Origin: SZUA-365 sp034002405
Lineage (GTDB): Bacteria > Bacteroidota > Ignavibacteria > SZUA-365
Assembly (NCBI GenBank): GCA_034002405.1
Contig: JAVFAS010000010.1
Span: 1-64,000, forward strand
DNA length: 64,000 bases
Reading direction: 5' to 3'
Position numbers and translations under genes: made by a program. The notes beneath the pieces were generated by a model that saw nothing but the letters and a program-made list of their open reading frames with translations, ran no database searches and was not told where the DNA came from. Shown in pieces: positions 8,892 through 16,073 of the stretch; position 1 is the stretch's first letter; every line of letters starts with the position of its first letter.

Positions 8892-9533
8892 ATGATTTCC
8901 GTCACCATCGCCACCGCCTTTCCGCTTCTCCGCGAGGGATTGCTGCGCACGCTGCAGGTGGATCGCGGCGTGCTCGTCAAATCCATCGCATCCGACACCG
9001 ACGCCGTGCTCAACAGCTGCGGGCCACGGCCGTCCGATGTGCTGCTGCTGCACGCCGACCTCCCCGGCCTCGCCACCGCGGATCTCCTGCGCCGCATGCA
9101 GCAAAAGGGCTGTGCCGAAGCGGTGGTTCTATTCGGGAAATGGACGCCGGAAAGCGCGACCGCCGCGGGTCGTACAGGTTGCCGCGGACTGCTGAGCGAA
9201 GCCGACGATCCCGATACGTTCGTGCGCGCCGTGCATTTCGCCGCGACGGGGGATCGATTCGTCTCCGATCGTTTCGAGGAACACCTGCGCGACGCGGAGT
9301 TCCGTGCCGACCCGGGTGCGTTGGGACGGGTCGAGCGGTTGCTCACCCCCACGGAACTGCAGGTGTTGCGTGCGCTCGGTGACAATCGCACGAGCAGGGA
9401 AATCGCCGCCCGCATGTTCATCAGCCATCGCACGGTGCAAAAACACCGCAGCAATATCGCGCGCAAGCTCGGACTCGACGGAAGCAACGCGCTGCTGGCG
9501 TTCGCGGTCAAGCATCATGCGCGCCGCCGCTGA
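8892..9533 (+). CDS. LuxR/NarL-family regulator with degenerate receiver domain (paralog 1)
   Basis: 213 residues. The C-terminal part (about 150-205) is a clear LuxR-type helix-turn-helix: LTPTELQVLRALGDNRTSREIAARMFISHRTVQKHRSNIARKL is recognised as LTPxExxVL, EIA, S-x-RTVxxHxxxI. The N-terminal part aligns with NarL/FixJ receivers (FPLLREGLL), but the acidic pair is replaced (IATA), the phospho-acceptor Asp is His in LLLHADLPG, and the conserved Lys is missing (GLLSEAD). It is therefore unlikely to be controlled by ordinary phosphorylation. The start is the ATG at 8892; a TTG two codons earlier (8886) would overlap the -10 box. Its neighbours on both sides encode secreted surface proteins, and a paralog lies at 13505. 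Confidence 0.88.
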   Translation: MISVTIATAFPLLREGLLRTLQVDRGVLVKSIASDTDAVLNSCGPRPSDVLLLHADLPGLATADLLRRMQQKGCAEAVVLFGKWTPESATAAGRTGCRGLLSEADDPDTFVRAVHFAATGDRFVSDRFEEHLRDAEFRADPGALGRVERLLTPTELQVLRALGDNRTSREIAARMFISHRTVQKHRSNIARKLGLDGSNALLAFAVKHHARRR

Positions 9534-9559
9534 GGCGGGACACCCTCTCCCCGTCCTGA

Positions 9560-9577
9560 ATACGCACAAGTGCGTAT
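9560..9577. promoter_or_regulatory. Palindromic operator-like site, second copy
   Basis: ATACGCAC-AA-GTGCGTAT, a perfect palindrome with 8-base arms. The core 9561-9576 differs from the core of the 5041-5076 repeat at only two central bases. It lies 27 bases after regulator paralog 1 and about 180 bases before the sorting-tail protein at 9755. LuxR-type HTH proteins bind palindromes of this size, so a neighbouring regulator is a plausible ligand (inference). Confidence 0.5.
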
Positions 9578-9754
9578 ATGCCCCCGCTCCCGGAATGCCT
9601 ATCTTCGTGTACTCATCGTAGGAGTATGTTCGAGAATCGTCGCCACGGGTTTCCCGTTGCGAACGATTGCGTGTGATACGGCGCAAGCCGGTGGAAGTGG
9701 TATGATGGTTCATGCCATCATTCATCACGATCTGTCGGAGGTTGTATCACGCCT

Positions 9755-10249
9755 ATGAATACCAGACACAGCGTTCTGGTTCTGCTGGGAGTACTGCTCG
9801 CCTGGACAGCCCAGGCACAGCGTATTGATCCCACGGTCGTCGCGCCGTCGGGCGGGTTTTCCCGCACCGAACGCGTCAGCGTCTCATGGACCGTCGGGCA
9901 GACCGCCGTCGATCTGCGGACCGGCCATTTTGGCACGCTGAGCGAAGGATTCCAGCACGCCCATCTCACCGTCATCCCCATGCGGGATCGTCGGACACCA
10001 TTCACACTCACCCTCTCACCCAATCCCACACGGCATACCGTGCTCATCGCCATGGACGGCGTCGAGAACGACATGACGCTGGTGCTGTTCAACCTGCTTG
10101 GCGAGCCCGTGCTCCGGCAGCAGGTTCGCGGCGGTGAGCAACTCGCGCGCATGTCGTTCGAATCCCTGCCCAGCGGACTCTATCTCCTGGTTGCGATCTC
10201 GGGTTCGGGCGAGCAATTGGCGTTGTATAAAATTGTCAAAGCAGAATAA
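9755..10249 (+). CDS. Small secreted protein with C-terminal sorting-tail domain
   Basis: 164 residues: a signal peptide (VLVLLGVLLAWTAQAQ), a short unique region (about 22-85) with the SxxSWTVGQ and EGFQ motifs common in small T9SS-tailed proteins, then a type-A tail (LTLSPNPTRHTVLI, FNLLGEPVLRQQV, LPSGLYLLV). The start is the ATG at 9755. A GGAGG lies 13 bases upstream, a longer spacing than usual. It is followed after 11 bases by the 1018-aa tail-fibre-like gene, so the two are probably one transcript and may be exported together. Confidence 0.85.
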   Translation: MNTRHSVLVLLGVLLAWTAQAQRIDPTVVAPSGGFSRTERVSVSWTVGQTAVDLRTGHFGTLSEGFQHAHLTVIPMRDRRTPFTLTLSPNPTRHTVLIAMDGVENDMTLVLFNLLGEPVLRQQVRGGEQLARMSFESLPSGLYLLVAISGSGEQLALYKIVKAE

Positions 10250-10260
10250 CAACTACTAAA

Positions 10261-13200
10261 GTGAAAACAATCATGAGAATTACGCTCACGATATTCCTGC
10301 TCACCATGCTCTGCATGTCGGAGGCACTCGCGCAGTCGCCGCCGTACATCAACTACCAGGGCGTGGCGCGCGACCGCAACGGCGCAGTGCTGCAAGAGCA
10401 GGCACTCGGCCTGCGCATCAGCATCCTGCAGGACGGACTGACCGGTCCGGTTGCCTACAGCGAACGGCATCGGGTCGTCACCAATGATTTCGGCATGTTC
10501 ACACTCCTGATTGGCGGGGGCGAACTGCGGCAGGGGGCGCTCGACGCGCTGCCCTGGAGCAAGCACAGCTACTGGCTGCAGGTGGAAATGGACGAGGAGG
10601 GGGGAAACAATTACTCGCTGCTCGGCGCATCGCAACTCCTGTCCGTGCCCTATGCATTTCATGCACTGCACGCCGACGAGGCGGATCGCGTCAAGGACAT
10701 CGACGCCTCCGCGGGCGGTACGGGCGGATCGAACGGCTCACCCTGGTCCACCCGCGGCAACGAAGGGACCGACGCCGCGTTTGATTTCATCGGCACCAGT
10801 GACCGCGTGGATCTCGTGTTCGGAACCGACAACATCGAGCGCATGCGCCTCACCGCGTACGGCAAGCTCGGTCTTGGTACCAACACGCCCGCCAGCACCT
10901 TCGACGTGAAGGGCAACGCGACCATCGGGTCCACCTACGCCGGTGTGCGCACCGCGCCGGAAAACGGCATGCTTGTCGAGGGTCGCGTCGGCATCGGCGA
11001 ACCCAATCCCAACGCCATGCTCGAGGTCAATGGTGAATTCATCGTCGGAAGGAATTTCACCGGCGTCAATCTGCCCCCACTCGACGGTGCCTTGTTCGAA
11101 GGTCGTGTCGGCATCGGCACGCCGGGACCCGGCAGCATGCTCAGCGTCAGCGGCGGCCTGGCCGTCGGAACGCTGTTCTCGGAGAACGAGGCACCGGATG
11201 ACGGCGCCGCGTTCGAAGGACAGGTCGGTATCGGCACCACCATCCCGAAAAGCTGGCTCGGGGTCGCGGGCAATACGTCGATCGGTGCGGAATATGCGCG
11301 ATCCTACGACGCGCCCGCGAATGGTCTCCTCGTGCAGGGTGATGTCGGATTCGGAACCGAGGCGCCTCTCAGCCGTCTTGGCGTCGCCGGCAACGTCAGC
11401 ATCGGCAGCCTCTTCGCCAGCGCCTACCCGGCGCCGGAGGACGGGCTGATGGTGCAAGGACCGATCTGGTCCGGCGTGCACGAGTCGGAGTACGCCTTCC
11501 ACGTCATCGGCAACAGCTTTCTCGATGGGACCGCGGAGATCAGCGGTAACACGAAGGTCGGCGGTACGCTCGACGTCGATGGCGTCACGACCATCCATGA
11601 CAAGACCGACGTTCCGGTCATCATGAGCATGAAGGAAGTGAATGCTTCCAGCTTCCTCGGCAGTTTCCGCACCGAAGGCGGCGCGGGCGTGGAGAAAAAC
11701 ATGAACGTCGGCGTTGACATGGGTGTCGGACGCGACGCGTATGTCGGCCGCAACCTCAAGGTCGGCGGCAGCGCGAACTTCAAGAACCTGATCGTCGAGA
11801 ATTACGCGGATATCGGCCGGAATCCCGATCCCGTCCTCGATCCCGATCTGAATCCGACGCCCATGGCGCCGGTCACCCTGATCAACAAGGGGAAGACGGT
11901 TCTGGAGAAAGAGGTCTCGATCACCGATGCCACGCAGTCCACCAACAGCAGCAGCGGCGCGCTTATCGTCGCCGGCGGTGTGGGCATCGCCAAGGACCTG
12001 CAGATCGCGGGACAGATCAAGATCAACAACGCGGCCGGCAGTGCGAGCGCCGGGACGCCCGCGAGCTACCCGCTGTATGTCAACGGCGGAAGTCAGGGCG
12101 TGGCGGTGCATCTGAGCACCGGTGCGAACAGTGGCAACAATTACATGCGATTCTCCGACAACGGGGGACAGCGCGGGGCGATCCAGGGTGAGACGCAGGC
12201 CGAACGGCTGGCGAGTCTTGATTACATCCTGATGACACTGCAGCATGTGTTCGATGTCACTGACGCGGCGGTCGAGCTTGTTTCCGAAATCACCGATTTC
12301 CGTGTCGGCGTCGGCCTCGGCGTCGTGACCGTGACGCCCGGTGTGGCGAAGATCGCCTATGCCGTGGCGAAGATCATCCTTCTCGCCGTGCAGGTCGGCG
12401 TCGAGCAGGCGACCTATATCCAGGATTTCGGCGTCGCCTATTCCTCCGGAAACGGCGATTACGCCGAATGGCTCGAGCGCGCCGATCCGTCGGAAAAACT
12501 CGTGTTCGGCGATATCGTCGGCGCGCGTGCCGGAAAAATCTCCAAGGAGCTCACCGGCGCGGACATGATCTTCGTCGTCTCCAAGTCGCCGATCGTGCTC
12601 GGCAACGTGCCCCCCGCGGGACGCGAGGAGTTTTACGAGAAATGCGCGTTCCTCGGCCAGGTGCCGGTCAAGGTCGTCGGCCCGGTCACGCCGGGTGACT
12701 ACATCATCCCGTCGGGACGCAATAACGGCATCGGTATCGCGGTGCCCGCCGCCGAACTCACGGCCGAGCAGGCCGCCGTGGTCGTTGGTGTCGCGTGGGA
12801 AGCTCTCGCGGACGGCATGCCCGGGTATGTCAACGTCGCCGTCGGCATGCCGGTCAAGTCGGGGGTCGAGGTGCTCAAGCGGCAGCAGGAAACCATTGCC
12901 GGGATGCAATCCCGTATCAACGCGATGGAATCGGTGCTGCGCGAGCTCATCCCCGATCTCGACACGCGTCTCGCGCGGCACGGGATCGACCCGACCGCCA
13001 CCGACGCGGCGCAAACCGCGACCGGTGCGCCGGCACCGGCCCCCGGACAGGTGCAGCCCGACGAGCCCGTGGATCCGAATCCCGGATCCGGAACTCCGAA
13101 TCCTGACCTGATCACCGAGGACGTCTTCACCCGTGCGATCGATATCGCGAAAAACGACATGCGCAGCCGTGGGCTGAATCCCAGCGAGTTCCCGCTCATG

Positions 13201-13317
13201 GCATCGCTGGAGAACGACGCATCCTTCCGTGCCACCTACCTCGCGGCACTGAAAAACATGGTCCGCACTGGCGGCGACCGCAGCGAACTCGATCGCCTGA
13301 TGAAGACAGGCCAGTAA
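10261..13317 (+). CDS. Large secreted tail-fibre-like surface protein with Peptidase_G2-like region
   Basis: 1018 residues from the GTG at 10261; the ATG at 10273 is an equally good start, and neither has a clear ribosome binding site. After a signal peptide (ending SEALAQ), residues about 25-140 resemble the N-terminal domain of tail-fibre-like surface proteins (PPYINYQGVARDRNG, then LLSVPYAFHA). Next come at least five repeats of about 44 residues, each with a VGIGxxxPxxxLxVxG core (about 200-400), and glycine-rich beta-solenoid stretches. The block SGNGDYAEWLERADPSEK (about 730) resembles the Peptidase_G2/IMC autocleavage family. The C-terminus is helical, with a proline-rich linker and no sorting tail. 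Likely trimeric and fibrous, but this is inferred from repeat type. Confidence 0.78.
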   Translation: MKTIMRITLTIFLLTMLCMSEALAQSPPYINYQGVARDRNGAVLQEQALGLRISILQDGLTGPVAYSERHRVVTNDFGMFTLLIGGGELRQGALDALPWSKHSYWLQVEMDEEGGNNYSLLGASQLLSVPYAFHALHADEADRVKDIDASAGGTGGSNGSPWSTRGNEGTDAAFDFIGTSDRVDLVFGTDNIERMRLTAYGKLGLGTNTPASTFDVKGNATIGSTYAGVRTAPENGMLVEGRVGIGEPNPNAMLEVNGEFIVGRNFTGVNLPPLDGALFEGRVGIGTPGPGSMLSVSGGLAVGTLFSENEAPDDGAAFEGQVGIGTTIPKSWLGVAGNTSIGAEYARSYDAPANGLLVQGDVGFGTEAPLSRLGVAGNVSIGSLFASAYPAPEDGLMVQGPIWSGVHESEYAFHVIGNSFLDGTAEISGNTKVGGTLDVDGVTTIHDKTDVPVIMSMKEVNASSFLGSFRTEGGAGVEKNMNVGVDMGVGRDAYVGRNLKVGGSANFKNLIVENYADIGRNPDPVLDPDLNPTPMAPVTLINKGKTVLEKEVSITDATQSTNSSSGALIVAGGVGIAKDLQIAGQIKINNAAGSASAGTPASYPLYVNGGSQGVAVHLSTGANSGNNYMRFSDNGGQRGAIQGETQAERLASLDYILMTLQHVFDVTDAAVELVSEITDFRVGVGLGVVTVTPGVAKIAYAVAKIILLAVQVGVEQATYIQDFGVAYSSGNGDYAEWLERADPSEKLVFGDIVGARAGKISKELTGADMIFVVSKSPIVLGNVPPAGREEFYEKCAFLGQVPVKVVGPVTPGDYIIPSGRNNGIGIAVPAAELTAEQAAVVVGVAWEALADGMPGYVNVAVGMPVKSGVEVLKRQQETIAGMQSRINAMESVLRELIPDLDTRLARHGIDPTATDAAQTATGAPAPAPGQVQPDEPVDPNPGSGTPNPDLITEDVFTRAIDIAKNDMRSRGLNPSEFPLMASLENDASFRATYLAALKNMVRTGGDRSELDRLMKTGQ

Positions 13318-13333
13318 CAACCGTTCTCATCAG

Positions 13334-13371
13334 ACACCCGCCCGGAGGAGACCCTATCCTCCGGGCGGTGT
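13334..13371 (+). terminator. Terminator-like hairpin without U-tract
   Basis: Near-perfect stem ACACCCGCCCGGAGGA against TCCTCCGGGCGGTGT (one bulge) with an 8-base loop, 17 bases after the stop of the 1018-aa gene. No T-run follows, so it may act as a 3'-end stabiliser rather than an intrinsic terminator. Confidence 0.6.
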
Positions 13372-13439
13372 CGTATTCGATGCACGCAGACGAGCCGGAG
13401 CCCGCGCTCCCGGGCATCGGCGCAATCCGCCCGGGTGTC

Positions 13440-13479
13440 GTTCACCGGACGTGATTCCCGTTCATCGGACTTGATTCCG
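13440..13479 (+). repeat. 20-bp tandem repeat overlapping the regulator-2 promoter
   Basis: Two head-to-tail copies of a 20-base unit, GTTCACCGGACGTGATTCCC and GTTCATCGGACTTGATTCCG, identical at 17 of 20 positions. The second copy contains the -35 hexamer. A 20-base period places both copies on nearly the same face of the helix, as expected for a tandem operator. Confidence 0.7.
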
Positions 13480-13499
13480 GAGAAACTTTCCCGTACCAT
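13471..13499 (+). promoter_or_regulatory. Promoter for the leaderless paralog-2 regulator mRNA
   Basis: TTGATT (13471-13476), a 17-base spacer and TACCAT (13494-13499), with the ATG beginning six bases after the -10 box. No ribosome binding site is present. The spacing from -10 to ATG is identical to that at the paralog (8881-8892). Confidence 0.75.
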
Positions 13500-13504
13500 A
13501 AAAA

Positions 13505-14143
13505 ATGCTTTCCATCTGTATCGCCACGACCTTCCCGGTGTTCCTGGACGGGTTACTGCGCGTGCTGCATCAGCAACACGATATGGACGTCTGCGCACCG
13601 ACCATGGATGCCGCATCGCTGATCCGTTCCTGCCGTCTTCATCACGCCGACGTGCTCGTGCTTGACGTCAAGTTTTCGGGCGATCGCACCGAGTCGCTCC
13701 TGCGACGGCTCCGGCAGTCGGGGTGCGTGGCGGCGGTGGTGCTGTTTGGTGAATGGACGCCGGAGACGGCCGATCGTGCCGACCGGATGGGCGTGTGCGG
13801 CCTGGTCAGCGCGGAGGATAGCGCGGACACGTTTCTGCGCGCGATCCGCGCGACAGCCGCGGGAAGCCGCTTTGTATCGGACCGGGTCCAGCGCATGTTC
13901 GACACAACGCGGGATGAAGCGACGCGGGACGAAGACCGTCTCGAACGTCTGCTCACCCCGACAGAACGGCAGGTGCTCTACGCGTTGGCCGACAATCGCA
14001 CGAGCAGACAGATCGCGGACGAGATGTTCATCAGCTTTCGCACCGTGCAGAAGCACCGCAGCAACATCGTCCGCAAACTGCATCTTGACGGCAGCAACGC
14101 GTTGCTCTCGCTGGCCGTGCGTCATTTCCGCGACATGCGATGA
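13505..14143 (+). CDS. LuxR/NarL-family regulator with divergent receiver domain (paralog 2)
   Basis: 212 residues, paralogous along its full length to 8892-9533 (shared VVLFG-x-WTPE, LTPTE and RTVQKHRSNI blocks). Here the putative phospho-acceptor is kept (LVLDVKFSG), but the N-terminal acidic pair (IATT) and the conserved Lys (GLVSAED) are lost, so conventional phosphorylation is doubtful. The C-terminal LuxR helix-turn-helix is intact. The ATG at 13505 directly follows the -10 box, which implies a leaderless transcript. The 20-bp tandem repeat over its promoter suggests autoregulation or control by the other paralog. No histidine kinase is encoded nearby. Confidence 0.88.
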   Translation: MLSICIATTFPVFLDGLLRVLHQQHDMDVCAPTMDAASLIRSCRLHHADVLVLDVKFSGDRTESLLRRLRQSGCVAAVVLFGEWTPETADRADRMGVCGLVSAEDSADTFLRAIRATAAGSRFVSDRVQRMFDTTRDEATRDEDRLERLLTPTERQVLYALADNRTSRQIADEMFISFRTVQKHRSNIVRKLHLDGSNALLSLAVRHFRDMR

Positions 14144-14313
14144 CCGCGCGGCGCGACACGCCGCCGCTGTCGGCGCGGAGGCGCGATCCCGTCACGAGAG
14201 GACCATGGGATGCGGTTTTCCGAATTTGCGTGAGCCCTTGTTTCTTTCCACGGTGAAACGGATCTTCTTTTCACGGTCTCTGCCTCGTCCGTCCACAACA
14301 AGGGTGATCATTC

Positions 14314-15972
14314 ATGGCAGTGCAACAGGAGCGCTGGGGTTCACGTATCGGACTGATTCTCGCCGTCGCCGGCAACGCCGTGGGCCTCGGCAATTTCCTG
14401 CGCTTTCCCGCGCAGGCCGTGCAGAACGGCGGCGGTGCCTTCATCATTCCGTATCTCGTCTCCTTCCTCGTGATGGGCATCCCCCTTTTATGGATCGAAT
14501 GGGCGATCGGCCGGCATGGCGGACGCTACGGATTCCATGCGACGCCCGGCGCCATGCATGCCATGGGGCGGCACTGGTGGTGGAAGTATATCGGGGTCTT
14601 CGGCATCTTCACGAACCTGACCGTGGCGTCGTACTACGCCTTCATCGAGTCATGGACGCTGGGCTTCGTCTGGTATTCGCTCACCGGCGCGTTCAACGGA
14701 CTCCCCGCCGACCAGATCAGCGGCTTCTTCAGCTGGTATCTCGGCATCACGCCCGACGGGGGCCTGTTCACGTTCTCCCCCCCGGCCATCACCTTCTTCG
14801 TCATCACGCTCGCGCTCAATATCTGGATTCTCTCCCGTGGCCTTTCGGGCGGCGTGGAAAAAGCCAGCAAGATCGGCATGCCGTTGCTGCTGTTCTTCGG
14901 CGCCCTGCTCGCCATCCGCGCGCTCACGCTGCATGCCGGGGAGCAGGGGGCGGTCAATGACGCCGCGCTGGGACTCGATTTCCTCTGGCGGCCCCAGTTC
15001 GACTCCCTGACCAATCCCAATGTCTGGCTCGCCGCGGCCGGACAGATCTTCTTCACGCTCTCGGTGGGCATGGGCTCGATCCATTGCTACGCGTCCTATC
15101 TCCGCAAGGACGATGACATCGCGCTCAACGCCGCCACCGCGGGGTGGACCAACGAGTTCGTCGAAGTCGTGCTGGGCGGCACCATCATCGTTCCCATCGC
15201 CGCGGCGTATCTCGGACTCGAATGGCTGCAGGCCAATGTCGGTTTCGAAATGGGCTTCCGCACCATGCCGGTGTTGTTCCAGAACTGGGGTCCCTGGTTC
15301 GCCACCATCGCCGGTGTCGCCTGGTTCGGTCTGCTGTTCTTCGCCGGCGTCACCAGCTCGCTCGCGATGGGGCAACCGATCATGGCATTTCTCGAGGACG
15401 AATTCTCGATCGAGCGCCGCCGCGCCGCGGTGTATTTCGGATTCACGGTTCTTTTTCTCGCGCTGCCGAGTGTGCTGCTCTACAACGCCGGGGCCTTCAA
15501 CGAATTCGATTACTGGGCGGGGACATTCTCGCTGGTGGTGTTCGGACTCGCGGAGGTGATCCTGTTTGCCTGGGTGTTCGGGATCAGGAACGGCTGGGAG
15601 GAAATCACGCGCGGTGCCGATATCCGGGTTCCCGTGATATTCCGTTTCCTGATCAAATACGTCACTCCGGTATTCCTGCTCGCCGTCTTCATCGGCGCCA
15701 TGGTCAAGCCCGCGGACGGCAACTGGATCGCGGCGATCTCGGGACTGTTCACCGGCGCCGGGTGGAATCTCGCCCCCGACAGCGTCGTGGGGTCGGTGCT
15801 GCACATTGGCGTGGAGGATACCCGCTGGTTTGTCGACGGTGCCATCACGCGTCTCGCGATCATCGATCTGACGCGACTTCTTCTGCTCTCGACCTATCTC
15901 GGGATTTCAACCATGGTGTTCCTGGCATTCCGTAAACACCGCCACCGGAATTTTAGCACGGAGGACGTATGA
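14314..15972 (+). CDS. Sodium-dependent transporter, NSS/SNF family
   Basis: 552 residues. The N-terminus carries the NSS signature (RWGSRIGLILAVAGNAVGLG, then NFLRFPAQAVQNGGGAF) that forms the first Na+ and substrate sites in TM1 and TM2. About twelve hydrophobic segments follow, which is the usual number. The family moves amino acids or related solutes into the cell with Na+. The substrate is not determinable here, but the attached MetS-like small subunit (15969-16067, ATGA overlap) is typical of alanine/methionine importers. The start is the ATG at 14314, with AAGGGTGA about 11 bases upstream. Confidence 0.93.
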   Translation: MAVQQERWGSRIGLILAVAGNAVGLGNFLRFPAQAVQNGGGAFIIPYLVSFLVMGIPLLWIEWAIGRHGGRYGFHATPGAMHAMGRHWWWKYIGVFGIFTNLTVASYYAFIESWTLGFVWYSLTGAFNGLPADQISGFFSWYLGITPDGGLFTFSPPAITFFVITLALNIWILSRGLSGGVEKASKIGMPLLLFFGALLAIRALTLHAGEQGAVNDAALGLDFLWRPQFDSLTNPNVWLAAAGQIFFTLSVGMGSIHCYASYLRKDDDIALNAATAGWTNEFVEVVLGGTIIVPIAAAYLGLEWLQANVGFEMGFRTMPVLFQNWGPWFATIAGVAWFGLLFFAGVTSSLAMGQPIMAFLEDEFSIERRRAAVYFGFTVLFLALPSVLLYNAGAFNEFDYWAGTFSLVVFGLAEVILFAWVFGIRNGWEEITRGADIRVPVIFRFLIKYVTPVFLLAVFIGAMVKPADGNWIAAISGLFTGAGWNLAPDSVVGSVLHIGVEDTRWFVDGAITRLAIIDLTRLLLLSTYLGISTMVFLAFRKHRHRNFSTEDV

Positions 15973-16067
15973 GTACCGCCGCCCTCATCACCATGCTCGT
16001 CACCTGGAGCATCGTGATCACCACGCTGGCCGTGTTGTACGTGAAGGTCCTGCGTTCGAAAAAATAG
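15969..16067 (+). CDS. MetS-like small subunit of the NSS transporter
   Basis: A 32-residue protein (MSTAALITMLVTWSIV start, LRSKK end) made of one transmembrane helix and a basic tail. Its ATG overlaps the transporter stop as ATGA and has GGAGG four bases upstream, inside the transporter gene. Length, the single N-terminal helix with a central TWSIV motif, and position directly downstream of an NSS transporter match the MetS/MaAIMP small-subunit family, which in Corynebacterium is required for methionine and alanine uptake. Easily missed because of its size. Confidence 0.85.
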   Translation: MSTAALITMLVTWSIVITTLAVLYVKVLRSKK

Positions 16068-16073
16068 GCATGC

